This document shows positions 29,770 through 40,400 of a stretch of 54,591 nt of DNA, one piece after another. The stretch covers positions 27,519-82,109 of the forward strand of contig NZ_JAAHHG010000018.1 of the NCBI RefSeq assembly GCF_010692555.1, given 5' to 3'. The position numbers and the translations under genes are program-made. The stretch's first letter is position 1. Every line of letters begins with the position of its first letter. Below the pieces are notes generated by a model. It made no database searches and was not told the origin of the DNA. It saw only the letters and a program-made list of their open reading frames with translations. Source of the DNA: Okeania sp. SIO3B5 (GTDB lineage: Bacteria; Cyanobacteriota; Cyanobacteriia; Cyanobacteriales; Microcoleaceae).

Positions 29770-30369
29770 ATGGAAATTAGAATTTGCTTTATCGGAGACT
29801 CTTTTGTAAATGGTACGGGAGACCCTAGGTGCTTGGGTTGGACGGGTAGAATTTGCCAAACAGTTTGCGATCGCGGATACGATCTTACATATTATAATTT
29901 GGGTGTTAGAAGAGATACTAGCACTGATATTAATAATCGTTGGTTGAGAGAAGTTTCTTGTCGTTTACCACCTGAAGTTGATGGTAGAGTAGTCTTTTCT
30001 TTTGGTGCAAATGACATGACTTTAGAAGTAGGTAAGACTCGTGTAGAAAGGAGTCATTCAGTAGAAAATATTTACCAGATTTTAACTAATGCCAAGCAGC
30101 TATTTCCTGTTTTAATGATAAATTCTCCTCCTGTTGAAGATGCGGAACATAACATGAGAATTGCTAATTTATCTGATGATTTTGCTCAAGTATGTCTACA
30201 ACTAGATATTCCTTATTTAGATGTTTTTACACCGTTAAAAGATTCAGAGATTTGGCGACAAGAAGTAATACAAAACGATGGTGTTCATCCAAGAGCATTA
30301 GGTTATTCTGAGTTAGCAAAGTTAGTAGAAAATTGGAGTTCCTGGAAATCTTGGTTCCAGAAACAATAG
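29770..30369 (+). CDS. SGNH/GDSL-type esterase or lipase family protein
   Basis: 199 residues with all four SGNH blocks: FIGDSF (Ser11), NLGVRRD (Gly45, Asn43), FGANDMT (Asn81) and NDGVHPRALGY (Asp170, His173). No signal peptide, so a cytosolic hydrolase of ester-linked substrates. The length and simple fold match the compact cyanobacterial SGNH proteins. The substrate cannot be told from sequence. It is bracketed by transposon remnants on both sides. Confidence 0.92.
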   Translation: MEIRICFIGDSFVNGTGDPRCLGWTGRICQTVCDRGYDLTYYNLGVRRDTSTDINNRWLREVSCRLPPEVDGRVVFSFGANDMTLEVGKTRVERSHSVENIYQILTNAKQLFPVLMINSPPVEDAEHNMRIANLSDDFAQVCLQLDIPYLDVFTPLKDSEIWRQEVIQNDGVHPRALGYSELAKLVENWSSWKSWFQKQ

Positions 30370-30401
30370 ACCTCTCCGGAAAAGAGGGAGTCTAGTGCAG
30401 G

Positions 30402-30915
30402 ATGGCAGAAATAACTAAGTTTTTTGAATTTGCTATTGCTATTGAGTCTCTAGACTTTACTAAGAAAAAGGCTAAGATGAGTGGATATTGTAAAGTTTAC
30501 AATGAGATGCTTGTCTTATTGTCTACAGGAATATTTAGAGAAACTTTAGAGTCATGTTGTAGAAGATTTGGAGTTGAATTAATAAAAGTTAATCCAGCTT
30601 TTACGCTTCGTAATTGGGATGATTAATTATATGACTAAATACGGCCTGAATAGTGGCACTTCTGCTGCTTTAGTAATTGGTCGTAGAGCGTTAAAATTAT
30701 CAGAAAAAATACCACATTGTTTGTTGAGACCGGAGGATGTCAACAAACATGATTGGAGTCATTGGAGACGAGTTGCTAGTTTTATTAAACTCAATCGTAT
30801 TTCTAGGACTCAACTTTTTCAAGGTCGGAAAGCCCTAGAGGGTATCCTCACCCATGAGTTATGGGCGGAACATCATGTCGGCGAAGACAAAACTTTCTTT
30901 GCAAGTACACATTGA
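30402..30915 (+). pseudogene. Frameshifted TnpB-related (IS200/IS605 family accessory) gene fragment
   Basis: Two overlapping frames carry consecutive parts of one protein. The first (30402-30626) ends RFGVELIKVNPAFT and then slips to RNWDD. The second (30619-30915) continues in the other frame with GMINYMTKYGLNSGTSAALVIGRRALKLSEKIPH. The order 'VELIKVNPAFTS-VIG' followed by 'AALVIGRRALxLSEK' is familiar from TnpB-related proteins. A single-base change near 30608 explains the break. The N-terminal half is absent, so the gene is dead. Confidence 0.7.
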
Positions 30916-31081
30916 AACGGGTGAGTAATGAAATCATTTGCACCTCACCAGATGGCAAATGTCTAGTTTTGTCTAGTTTTCAAGAAGGTGCCAGGTATTT
31001 CTTTTTGCTGTATATCATAACTGATAGCTGACGGCTGTTTGCGCAGCATTCCGGAGGAAATGTTTACGAAAAACCAACGAT

Positions 31082-32374
31082 CTATCTTGAAAGAAAGAAA
31101 GAAAGGTCTATTCTACCGAAATTCGTACTGAGTGCTATTTGCATATTTTCCAAAACTTTAACTAACCATTGAACTTTGTTTTGTGTAGAAAATTCGTAAT
31201 GCTTAAACAAGAATGCAAATCGTTTCTCTAAGTTAGGTCTAACTTGTTGACAAACTAATAATATTTTTAGTAATAATCCTGTTGTAATTACAGGTCCTAA
31301 ATTACCAATTAGATTAATAAAAAAGAAATGTTGTGGCTGCTTTGGACCATGCACAATTAAAAAAATTAATAATTGATGGCAGGTCTTCATCATTAAAGAT
31401 TCATTTAAGAGCTGCTCATCACTATCAGGCATAAGATTTTGTAAATAGTTGTAGAGTTTATTCTTAAATTTAACTTGAATCCGATGAGATTCAACATCAA
31501 AGGATGTGCTGAGGTATTCATAAAAACTATCTTTAAAAAGGTGATATGGCTGGGGAACTGTGGTATAAGCTAAAAACCTTTTAGCATAATCTCGATAAGT
31601 TTCATTACCTTCTACTTTTCCCACAAATTGTTTGATAGATAATAATAGTTCATCATTGGATAATAAGGTAGGATTTGTAGCAGATATAGACCTTTTAACT
31701 GGACTAAGTTGTAATCTAACTTGGTGAGTAACATAATGGGATAAATCTATTTCATATTTTTGCTGTTTTTCAACTTGCATTTTTCTGACTGCTTGTTGAT
31801 GTTCTTTACTGCTCTTTGGATTTATTAATAAATATTTATATAAATAAGGATAGTGGGAATTAAGAATTTTTAAAGGTTGCTTTAAAGGATCGTTGGTATT
31901 ATTTGCAGATGATAGATTGATTACTTCTACCATCCGTTTTAAACTCAAATACTCTTGGCTCTGAGTAAAACAGTTGATAAGTTCTAACATCTTTTTTGTT
32001 TCGTCAGGTTCGTAACAGGAAGACTCAGATTTATCAATTGCTTGCTCAAATAAATTCATCAATTGTTTTAAAGCATTTTTTTTGTCTTGAGGTAGTTGCT
32101 GATGATTAATTAATATATAACAACAACGATTCAGAATAGCATTAAATTTTTCTTCGCATTCAGGAAATTGTATAATTCTCCCCATTGCGGTAGATATTTC
32201 GGGAATTTGGTATAGAGAGTATTGAATAAATAATATCCGAAATCTCTCAACTATTTGCTCGATTGACTCAGTTAAAACCAATTCCAAAAAGTGATTATAA
32301 ATTTTTTGTTCTTCTCTATAGATTTGTTGATAACCAGAATCTTTAGGAATTATTTTTTTTCCTTTATAGTTCAT
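31082..32374 (-). CDS. Conserved hypothetical protein, 430 residues, mostly helical
   Basis: Not recognised. The composition is soluble and helix-rich, with no signal peptide, no membrane segment and no catalytic motif I can name. Notable features are a Cys-containing stretch (NRCCYILINH) around residue 85, a charged middle segment (HQQAVRKMQVEKQQKYE, about 190-207) and a C-terminal half reminiscent of cyanobacteria-specific hypotheticals (GPKQPQHFFFINLIGNLGP). Codon use and composition resemble the neighbours. It ends at an AAAG microrepeat, and a GTAAGC MITE lies just upstream. It could be linked to the STAND genes beyond it, but nothing shows this. Confidence 0.75.
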   Translation of the reverse strand: MNYKGKKIIPKDSGYQQIYREEQKIYNHFLELVLTESIEQIVERFRILFIQYSLYQIPEISTAMGRIIQFPECEEKFNAILNRCCYILINHQQLPQDKKNALKQLMNLFEQAIDKSESSCYEPDETKKMLELINCFTQSQEYLSLKRMVEVINLSSANNTNDPLKQPLKILNSHYPYLYKYLLINPKSSKEHQQAVRKMQVEKQQKYEIDLSHYVTHQVRLQLSPVKRSISATNPTLLSNDELLLSIKQFVGKVEGNETYRDYAKRFLAYTTVPQPYHLFKDSFYEYLSTSFDVESHRIQVKFKNKLYNYLQNLMPDSDEQLLNESLMMKTCHQLLIFLIVHGPKQPQHFFFINLIGNLGPVITTGLLLKILLVCQQVRPNLEKRFAFLFKHYEFSTQNKVQWLVKVLENMQIALSTNFGRIDLSFFLSR

Positions 32375-32412
32375 AGAAGTTTACCTCTCTCAAAAAATAA
32401 CGTTATTAGTGA

Positions 32413-32641
32413 GTAAGCATTCAGCTATTAGCAGTCAGCTTTTCCTGCGGAATGCTGCGCAAACAGCAACAAGACTCTCTCATATAGGACAGTGTTTAAA
32501 TTAATATACAATTTAAGGGCAAGGGAGCCAACTTTTCTAGTAAGATAATTAATAAAGATCTTATCGTAAACTAAAAGAAATAGCTGATAGCTGATAACGC
32601 AGTTCCAACCATAGGAGGCTGGCTGACGGCTGAATGCTTAC
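32413..32641. mobile_element. GTAAGCATTCAG-family MITE with perfect 8-bp target duplication
   Basis: Ends GTAAGCATTCAG (32413-32424) and CTGAATGCTTAC (32630-32641). ATTAGTGA flanks it directly on both sides. At 229 bp it is 44 bp longer than the 25064 copy because of short inserts near each end (CTGCGGAATGCTGCGCAAAC and CGCAGTTCCAACCATAGG). Confidence 0.9.
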
Positions 32642-32910
32642 ATTAGTGAATAGGTATAATATACAATACTAATCAATTATTGCTTAGAAAGTTAGGTTTG
32701 TGACTGGATAGTTTTAGATATTGTATTATGTACCTCTATCACAAACTTTACTCCAGTTATGAAAGTGTAAAATTAGTTTATATCCTCAACATATTCTCAT
32801 TATTAATTTATTTCTGGATAAGCAGCAATTATGTGTATTAATTGTCACAAAAAATTATACTGCTGTCCTGAGCGTGCAAAAAAATACACATTGACGAGCT
32901 TGGAATTATA

Positions 32911-33161
32911 TTTAGGGTTTGCGCTCAAAAGTCTTTTAGTGGGGGGAGGAGACAGCTATACTGGAGACAGGAGACAGGAGTTAGGGGAATAGCGCGAGGA
33001 GGTAGGGGTAAGAATTGTTCCTTGATTTTTCTGCCATAATCGTACCAAAATACTAGCATGCATGAGCATTTTAGACTGAAACAGGCGCACTTTTTAAAGG
33101 GCCCAAAAAAGCTGAAATCTTTATATATCAATGCTTTTAGATTTAATCAGCAAACACTAAA
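32911..33161 (-). mobile_element. TAATTAGGG-family MITE, diverged copy
   Basis: TTTAGGGTTTGC at 32911 and AATCAGCAAACACTAAATA to 33161 are the two ends. The body shares CTGCCATAATCGTACC, CTAGCATGCATGAGC and GACAGGAGACAGGAG with 4067-4320. It lies downstream of the first STAND gene. Between 32642 and 32910 there is only AT-rich DNA. Confidence 0.7.
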
Positions 33162-33295
33162 TAGGGTTTTTTTCAAGATCAAATCTGCAATAATACTATC
33201 AAGAAAAAATTGTCCTTTGATTCAATCCTCTTCCTTTTAGGGAGAGGTAATTATCAATTATCCATTAATGAAAGACCTAATAGCTGTATTCTATG

Positions 33296-36200
33296 TTAAT
33301 TAAAATCCTGTGAGGTTTCCAGTACACAGATATGACTATCCTTAATATTTGGATTATTTTTGAGATAGTCACGTACCCAATCGCAACCCTGACTAAGTAG
33401 ATAGTTTAAATCCAAATTCCACATAACTACTTCCATTTGATTTGACCAGACTAACATCTTGCCATCTGAACTAAAATTGATACTAGGAACAGCACTACTA
33501 TTAGTTTTTAAGGTTTTAATCTCTATGCCATCAATGCTCCAAAACTTAATCCTACCATCATCATAGTTTGAAGCATTACCACTAGCAGAAGCAAAAATTT
33601 TATTATCTGCTCTAAATGTTAAACTGGAAACTGGAGATGTATGAGCTTGAAGTGTGTGAAGAAGTTTTTTTTCAGTAAGACTCCAAATAAGAATATTCCC
33701 GTTCTCGTTTCCTGCTACTAAAATTTTGCTATCTGGGCTAAAGCTTAAACTGGTAATAGAATAAGAACTTCCTACTAATGATGACAATTCTTTACCATCT
33801 GCCGTCCAAAGTTTGATAGTATTATTATTACTAGCAGAGGCAATAATTTTGCCGTCTGGACTATAACTAACTAGCTTACTTCCACCTTGAAAAGTTTGAA
33901 TTTCTTTGCCATCAAGATTTAAAAGTTTGATTGTGCCATCTTCTCTACCAACTGCAATAGTTTTACCATCATAACTAAAGCTAGCTTTGCCAAAATTATT
34001 TCTTTTACGTCTAGGCAACTTCTGTGGCAACTCCTGTTTAATAATGGTTTTTGATTCCCCACTCTCAATGTTCCAAAGTTGAACAAGATTGTGATCGCTA
34101 GAAACTAAATACTTGCTGTCATGACTGAAAGTTATCTTACTAGAACTAGAGACTTTTTGAAAAGGTTCTTGACGACGAGTCCCATCTAAGTTCCAGAGTT
34201 TGATGGTGTCATCAGCATGAACAGTAGCAATAGTTTCACCATCTGGGCTGAGAATCATGTCTCTTAAACCATTAATAGGTCTTATACTTGGTGGCTTTAT
34301 ACCCTCAAGATTCCAGAGTTTAATTGTTTTGTCGTCACTCACAGAAACTAGCATCTTTCTGTCTGGGCTAAAACTCACATTCCATACGGGAGCGCTATGA
34401 ATTTTCCACGATGATTTTAATTTCCAACCATTAGAAAAAGATTCCCAAAAATTGATACTCCCATCCCAATTTGTAGAGATGATTCCTTCAGGAGAATAAG
34501 TTACAGTGATGACATTGAAGTCATAAACAAAATTCTGCTTTTGACTTTTAATACTCCAAAATTCTATTCCACTTAAATAGTCAGTAACAGCAAGTACACT
34601 ACTATTTGAGTTGAAATCTATGCTGCAAACTGTAAATTGACTTTCTAAAATTTTAGCTTCCTCAGTTTTCAGATTCCAAAGAACAATATTTTCTTCTCCA
34701 TCCGCATTTTTTTCTCCATTCGCAGAAGCAAGAATCTGGTTATCGGGACTAAAACTAATTGGGTTACTTAAAGGAGAGAAGTTCTCAGAATGCTGAAAAT
34801 CATGAATTTCTTCACCGTTTCGATTCCAGACTTTGACTTTACCATCAATATTAACAGCAGCAATAAGTTGACCATCATGACTAATACTTGTTACTGTAAT
34901 ATCCTTGCCTTTACCTTGGAGATTATTGAGTTCTCTACCATTAAAATCCCAAAGCTTAATGTTATCACCATCACTAGCAGCAATAATATTATTATTTGGA
35001 CTAAAGCTAACAGTATTAACTGGACAATCTCCTGTATCTGAGGATGAATAAGTAATATTATCTGACTGCTTCTGATTTAGAGTTGCTATTTCTTTGCCAC
35101 TTAAATCCCATATTTTGATAACGTTATCCATATTAGTCGCAGCGATTTTTTGACCATCGGAGGAAAAGGAAGCATTAATAAATGGTTGATTATAACCTTC
35201 AAAACGATTTTGTTCTTTTACACCATATAATGATTGCATTAGAGTCACTAAAACTTGCATTTCTGTTGTCGGGGTGATTAGATCTAATTCTTTTTTCATC
35301 TGTTTTCCAGCTTTTATACTTTCTAAAAGCGCATCGAACTGTTTATTTGAGGCAAATAGTGCTTCTGAAGACTGAATGCTAGCTATCAGTTGATAGTTTT
35401 TCTCGCCTCTAAATGCAGTCCACCATCCTATTCCAGCGACAAGTGCAATTAAGGAAGCGACTACAGAAAAGCTCGTAAGTGTAATGATAGTTCTGCGATG
35501 TAGATTCTTGCGTCCTTGAATACTCTCCTGAATAAATTGTTTCTCCGCTTCTAAATCTTCCGGACGCTCCTGTAGTTTCTCTTCTGCTTTTGCTAGAGCT
35601 GCTCCTCGTAACAAAGAACCGTTATCTCGATTGTTTTCTTCCCATTGTTTCTTTGCCGAACGCAGTTGTTCTTGCCAAGTTCTAAATTCTCGGTCTACTT
35701 CCATCCATTCTCTTAGTTGCCCCCAATTTCTAATTAAAGCTTCATGGACTACTTCAACGGTTTCTTGTTCGGAATTATTTTCTGTGCCACCACGACTGGT
35801 AACAACTAACCGTGCATCAGCCAATTTTTTAACTAAACTCCAGTTTTTCTCGTTTAAATCTGCCTTGGTGGCAACTCGTCTAGTGTCTTCTGTTCCCGCC
35901 CCTGGTTGCACTAACTGAATAAAAATTCGGCGGACTTGTTGTTGTTCTTCTGGTTTAAGTTTACTAAATTTGTCATCAGCATAACGAGTTAATGCACCAG
36001 AAACTTGACCTATTTCTTCATAAGCTTGATGAGTTAATTCTTTGCCTTTGCGTTGTTTCCATAGTTCTGTTAAAGCAAATTCTAATAAGGGTAAATTTCC
36101 TGGTTCTTTGTCTACATCTTCAAGAATACGTTCAACCAGTCCGCTTTCAAAATTGACACCTAATTTTTGAGTAGGTTTTTCAATAACTTCTCTTAGTTCT

Positions 36201-37045
36201 TCTACATTCATAGAACGGATTTTTACATCCCCATTTCGTAAGACATCAGCTAATGGTGGATAAGATAATACATTCCCTAAAAAATCTGCCCGCATTGTGG
36301 CAACTAATACTGTTGATAAGGATGATTGTTTGGTGAAATACCGGAATGTATATAAGAGAAGATCGAGAAATTTTCGGCGGGTTTGTTCATCATTACAAAG
36401 GGTGTAAAGTTCCTCAAATTGGTCGGCAATTAGTAAGGTGCGATAATTGGGATTATTATGTTGAATTGTGGCAAAAACATCAGATAATGGAACTGTATTA
36501 TCTTGAAAATATCCTGATAATTTCCGAGCTTGAGCCATGCTGTCTGTTCGATCGAGGTTTGGTTCGTAGAGTGGAACTAATGCTTGAGCTAGAGCAATAA
36601 ATGGGTCTGTTCCTGGGCGAAAATGGGTAAATTGCCAATGTCCAGCTTCGACTAATTTCGGTACTAATCCTGCTAAAATAACAGAAGATTTGCCACTTCC
36701 AGAGGCACCTAATACGGGAATAAAATTACGAGTTTCTGTATATTGATAGAGTTCTTCAATAAATACTTCTCGACCAAAGAAATATTCAGCATTTTTATGA
36801 GTAAAATTATATAAACCTTGATAGGGACAAGGTAAATTATCATCTATATCTTCTTCTGTGGATGTGGTAATCGTTTGTTGTTCATAATAATAATAATTAT
36901 AAATAGAAACAGTTCGAGATTGATTAATACTTACATCTTTGGCTGAATTTACAGAATTCATAGCATTTTCGTTACCAGAAAATTCTATGTTTTCAGTAGT
37001 TTGGTTTGGGTGGTATAAAGGGTTTTTATTTTGTTCTGTAGTCAT
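33296..37045 (-). CDS. nSTAND1 NTPase with C-terminal WD40 propeller (NLR-like), copy A
   Basis: 1249 residues. The N-terminal segment (18-62) contains GNENAMNSVNSAKDVSINQS and a Tyr-rich stretch. The nSTAND1 NTPase runs from about 72 to 500: LPCPYQGLYNF, FFGREVFIEELY, P-loop GASGSGKSS (113-121), Walker B-like LLIADQFEELYTLC and VVHEALIRNW. A membrane segment (about 520-545) is followed by some fourteen degenerate WD40 blades (620-1210, KLWNLDG pattern). STAND proteins are switches that oligomerise when the sensor (WD40) domain is engaged; many act in defence or programmed death. It is a tandem paralogue of the next gene. Its ribosome site is displaced: a MITE begins 4 nt upstream of ATG. Confidence 0.9.
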   Translation of the reverse strand: MTTEQNKNPLYHPNQTTENIEFSGNENAMNSVNSAKDVSINQSRTVSIYNYYYYEQQTITTSTEEDIDDNLPCPYQGLYNFTHKNAEYFFGREVFIEELYQYTETRNFIPVLGASGSGKSSVILAGLVPKLVEAGHWQFTHFRPGTDPFIALAQALVPLYEPNLDRTDSMAQARKLSGYFQDNTVPLSDVFATIQHNNPNYRTLLIADQFEELYTLCNDEQTRRKFLDLLLYTFRYFTKQSSLSTVLVATMRADFLGNVLSYPPLADVLRNGDVKIRSMNVEELREVIEKPTQKLGVNFESGLVERILEDVDKEPGNLPLLEFALTELWKQRKGKELTHQAYEEIGQVSGALTRYADDKFSKLKPEEQQQVRRIFIQLVQPGAGTEDTRRVATKADLNEKNWSLVKKLADARLVVTSRGGTENNSEQETVEVVHEALIRNWGQLREWMEVDREFRTWQEQLRSAKKQWEENNRDNGSLLRGAALAKAEEKLQERPEDLEAEKQFIQESIQGRKNLHRRTIITLTSFSVVASLIALVAGIGWWTAFRGEKNYQLIASIQSSEALFASNKQFDALLESIKAGKQMKKELDLITPTTEMQVLVTLMQSLYGVKEQNRFEGYNQPFINASFSSDGQKIAATNMDNVIKIWDLSGKEIATLNQKQSDNITYSSSDTGDCPVNTVSFSPNNNIIAASDGDNIKLWDFNGRELNNLQGKGKDITVTSISHDGQLIAAVNIDGKVKVWNRNGEEIHDFQHSENFSPLSNPISFSPDNQILASANGEKNADGEENIVLWNLKTEEAKILESQFTVCSIDFNSNSSVLAVTDYLSGIEFWSIKSQKQNFVYDFNVITVTYSPEGIISTNWDGSINFWESFSNGWKLKSSWKIHSAPVWNVSFSPDRKMLVSVSDDKTIKLWNLEGIKPPSIRPINGLRDMILSPDGETIATVHADDTIKLWNLDGTRRQEPFQKVSSSSKITFSHDSKYLVSSDHNLVQLWNIESGESKTIIKQELPQKLPRRKRNNFGKASFSYDGKTIAVGREDGTIKLLNLDGKEIQTFQGGSKLVSYSPDGKIIASASNNNTIKLWTADGKELSSLVGSSYSITSLSFSPDSKILVAGNENGNILIWSLTEKKLLHTLQAHTSPVSSLTFRADNKIFASASGNASNYDDGRIKFWSIDGIEIKTLKTNSSAVPSINFSSDGKMLVWSNQMEVVMWNLDLNYLLSQGCDWVRDYLKNNPNIKDSHICVLETSQDFN

Positions 37046-37049
37046 AATC

Positions 37050-37300
37050 TAGTTAGGGCTTGCTGATTAATGATAAAAGTATTGATATATAAAGGTTTGA
37101 GAATTTTTAGGGCCTAAAAAAGTGCGCCTGTTTCAGTTGAAAACGCTCAAAAAGCTAGTATTTTGGGCTGACTATGGCAGAAAAATAAAGGGAAAATTCT
37201 TACTCCTACTTCCTCTATAATTCCCCGTTCCTCTTGTCTCCTGTCTCCTGTCTCCTGTCTCCTACCCCTACTAAAAGACTTTTTCAGCAAACCCTAGTTA
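37050..37300 (+). mobile_element. TAGTTAGGG-variant MITE inserted against the start of STAND copy A
   Basis: Left end TAGTTAGGGCTTGCTGA (37050) and right end TCAGCAAACCCTAGTTA (to 37300); TAGTTA stands in direct orientation at both edges. The body matches the 4067-4320 copy (TAGTATTTTGGGCTGACTATGGCAG equivalent region, CTCCTGT microrepeats). Between 37301 and 37403 there is only the 3' end of the next gene's spacer. Confidence 0.8.
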
Positions 37301-37403
37301 GTGAATATTTTTCAAAAGTTAACTAAGACCAAAGTGATGCTAATAAAAATGTCAGTAAACTTAATTGACACGAGATATTTCTGCCATTTTTTGTGAGAAT
37401 AAT

Positions 37404-40400
37404 TTAGGGAGTTTGAGATTGAGATTCGGAAATTACACTAGAATGTATGGGTAAATTTTCACAAGTTTTTTGATATTGCTGTAACTCCAGATTCATATAT
37501 TTTTCCCATTCCTGTGCAGTTAAATTACGACGCAAACGACGGCAAGCTTCATCAACTAAAACCTGAACATTGAGAGAGGTGACTCCGGCTGTTTTGTCCC
37601 TACTAGCAGTAGCAATATATTTACTATCAGGGCTAAATGCTACTGAGTATACCCAGTCATCATGCTGTAGATTAGTTATTTCTTTTCCCGTGGCTGTATC
37701 CCACACCCCGGCAGTATTATCATAACTAGCAGTAGCAATATATTTACTATCAGGGCTAAATGCTACTGAGTATACCAAGTCATCATGCTGTAGTTTAGTT
37801 ATTTCTTTTCCCGTAGCTGTATCCCAAACCTTAGCTGTGTTGTCATAACTACTACTACCAATATACTTACTATCTGGGCTGAATTTTACGTCCCGTATTC
37901 TATCATCATGCTGTAGTTTAGTTATTTCTTTGCCTGTGGCAGCATACCAGACTCCAACAGTTTTGTCCCAACTAGCAGTAGCAATGTATTGGCCATCGGC
38001 ACTCAATGCTACTGCTTTTACTTCTCTATCATGCTGTAGTTTAGTTATTTCTTTTCCTGTAGCTATTTCCCACATTCTAGCTGTGTTGTCATGGCTAGCA
38101 GTAGCGACGTATTTGCTATCAGGGCTGAATACTACGTCGCTTACTTGATCATCATGTTGCAGTTTAATTATTTCTTTTCCGGTAACAGCATCCCAAACCT
38201 TAGCAGTATTGTCATAACTAGCAGTAGCAACATATTTGCCATCGGAACTGAATACTACTGCTCTTACGTTGTCATTATGGGGTAATTTAGTGATCTCTTT
38301 ACCAGTAACAGCATTCCAAACCTTGGCAGTATTATCATGGCTAGCAGTAGCAACGTATTTGCTATCAGGGCTGAATGTCACTGCCATGATCAAGCCGTTG
38401 TGTTGTAGTTTACTTATCTCTTTACCCGTAGTGGCAGAGGAAACCCTGGCAGTATTGTCCCAACTACCAGTAGCAATGTACTTGCCATCGGGGCTGAATT
38501 CTATTGCCATTACTACATCGTCATGCTGTAGTTTAGTTATTTCTTTACCCGCAGCAATATCCCAGACTCCAGCAATATTGTCACGACTAGCGGTTGCAAT
38601 ATATTTACCATCAGGGTTATTCTCATTCTGTTGCGGAGCAAATGCTACTGAGTATACCCAGTCATCATGCTGTACTCTACTTATTTCTTGCCCTGTGGCA
38701 ACATCCCAAACTCCAGCAGTTTTGTCACCACTAGCTGTAGCAACATATTTACTATCGGAGCTGAATACTACTGCTCTTACCCAGTTATCATGCTGTACTC
38801 TACTTATTTCTTGACCCGTGGCAGCATCCCACACCTTGGCAGTATTGTCATAACTGGCAGTGGCAACATACTTGCCATCAGGACTAAATTCTATTGCCAT
38901 TACCCTATCGCCATGCTGTAGTTTGGTTATTTCTTTGCCTGTAGCAGTTTCCCATACCCTTGCAGTTTTGTCATCACTAGCAGTGGCAACATACTTACCA
39001 TCGGGACTAAATGCTACATCCTCTACTTGAGCGTCATGCTGTAGTTTAGTTATTTCTTTGCCTGTAGTAGCTTCCCATACCCTTGCAGTTTTGTCATCAC
39101 TAGCAGTGGCAACATACTTACCATCGGGACTAAATGCTACATCCTCTACTTGAGCGTCATGCTGTAGTTTAGTTATTTCTTTGCCTGTAGTAGCTTCCCA
39201 TACCCTTGCAGTTTTGTCATCACTAGCAGTAGCTACATATTTACCATCGCGACTGAATGCTACATTCCTGACCCAGTTATCATGCTGTAGTTTAGTTATT
39301 TCTTTGCCTGTAGTAGCTTCCCAAACCCTGGCAGTTTTGTCATCACTAGCAGTAGCTACATATTTACCATTGGGGCTGAATGTTACGTCCCATACATCGT
39401 TATCATGCTGTAGTTTTGCTATTTCTTTACCCGTAGCAGCATCCCAAACCCTGGCAGTTTTGTCATCACTAGCAGTAGCCACATACTTACCATCGGAGCT
39501 GAATGTTACTGCTTTTACTGGGCGATCATGCTGCATCCCCAGAGAAAACTCTGGCAATAAAGTTAACCCGCTTCTTAGAGCTTTATCTGCTGCTACTGAA
39601 ACCTGATTGAGTTTTTGAAACTTGCGTATTGACTCTACAGCAAGCAATACACTGCTTTGTCGTAAGTTTTTTTGCCGAACTCTCATTGACTCTGACTCAG
39701 CTATTAGCTGACGAGCTAAGGCAATTTCACTTTGTTTTTCAGCTTTGACCATTTGCGACCAGGAAAATATAGACAACCCTGATAATAAAGCAATTGTTCC
39801 CATTGTGGCAGTCACAATCATATTTTTCCTTCTTCTCTCAGCTTTTAGCAACCTTTCAACCTCTGCTTTACTCTCCTGAATAAATTCTTGCTCTTTTTCG
39901 GAAAGTTCATCCCGACGGTCTTTAAGTTGTTTTTGGGCCTGAAGCAAGGCCGCTCCCCGTAATAGCTGCCCCTTATCCCGTTTCATTTCCTCCCACTGAT
40001 GCATTGCTCCCCGCAGTCGTTCTTGCCAGGCACGAAATTCTCGGTCATTTTCCATCCATTCTTTTAGTTGACCCCAGTTTCTAATTAAAGCTTCATGGAC
40101 TACCTCAACGGTTTCTTGCCCAGAATTATTTTCTGTTTCACTGCTAACAACAGTACGACTGGTGACAACTAACCGCGCATCAGCTAATTTTTTGACTAAA
40201 TTCCAATTGCTTTGGCTTAATTCTGCTTTAGTTGCCACTCGTCGAGTATCTTCTGTGCCTGCACCAGGGTGAACTAACTGCACAAAAATTCGATGGACTT
40301 GTTGTTGTTCTTCTGGTTTAAGTTTACTAAATTTGTCATCAGCATAACGAGTTAATGCACCGGAAACTTGACCTATTTCTTCATAAGCTTTATGAGTTAA

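Noticed and set aside
37930..39606. Plus-strand frames with repeated AVLSWLAVATYL
   Set aside because: They mirror the WD40 repeats on the minus strand; hydrophobicity is a reading artefact.
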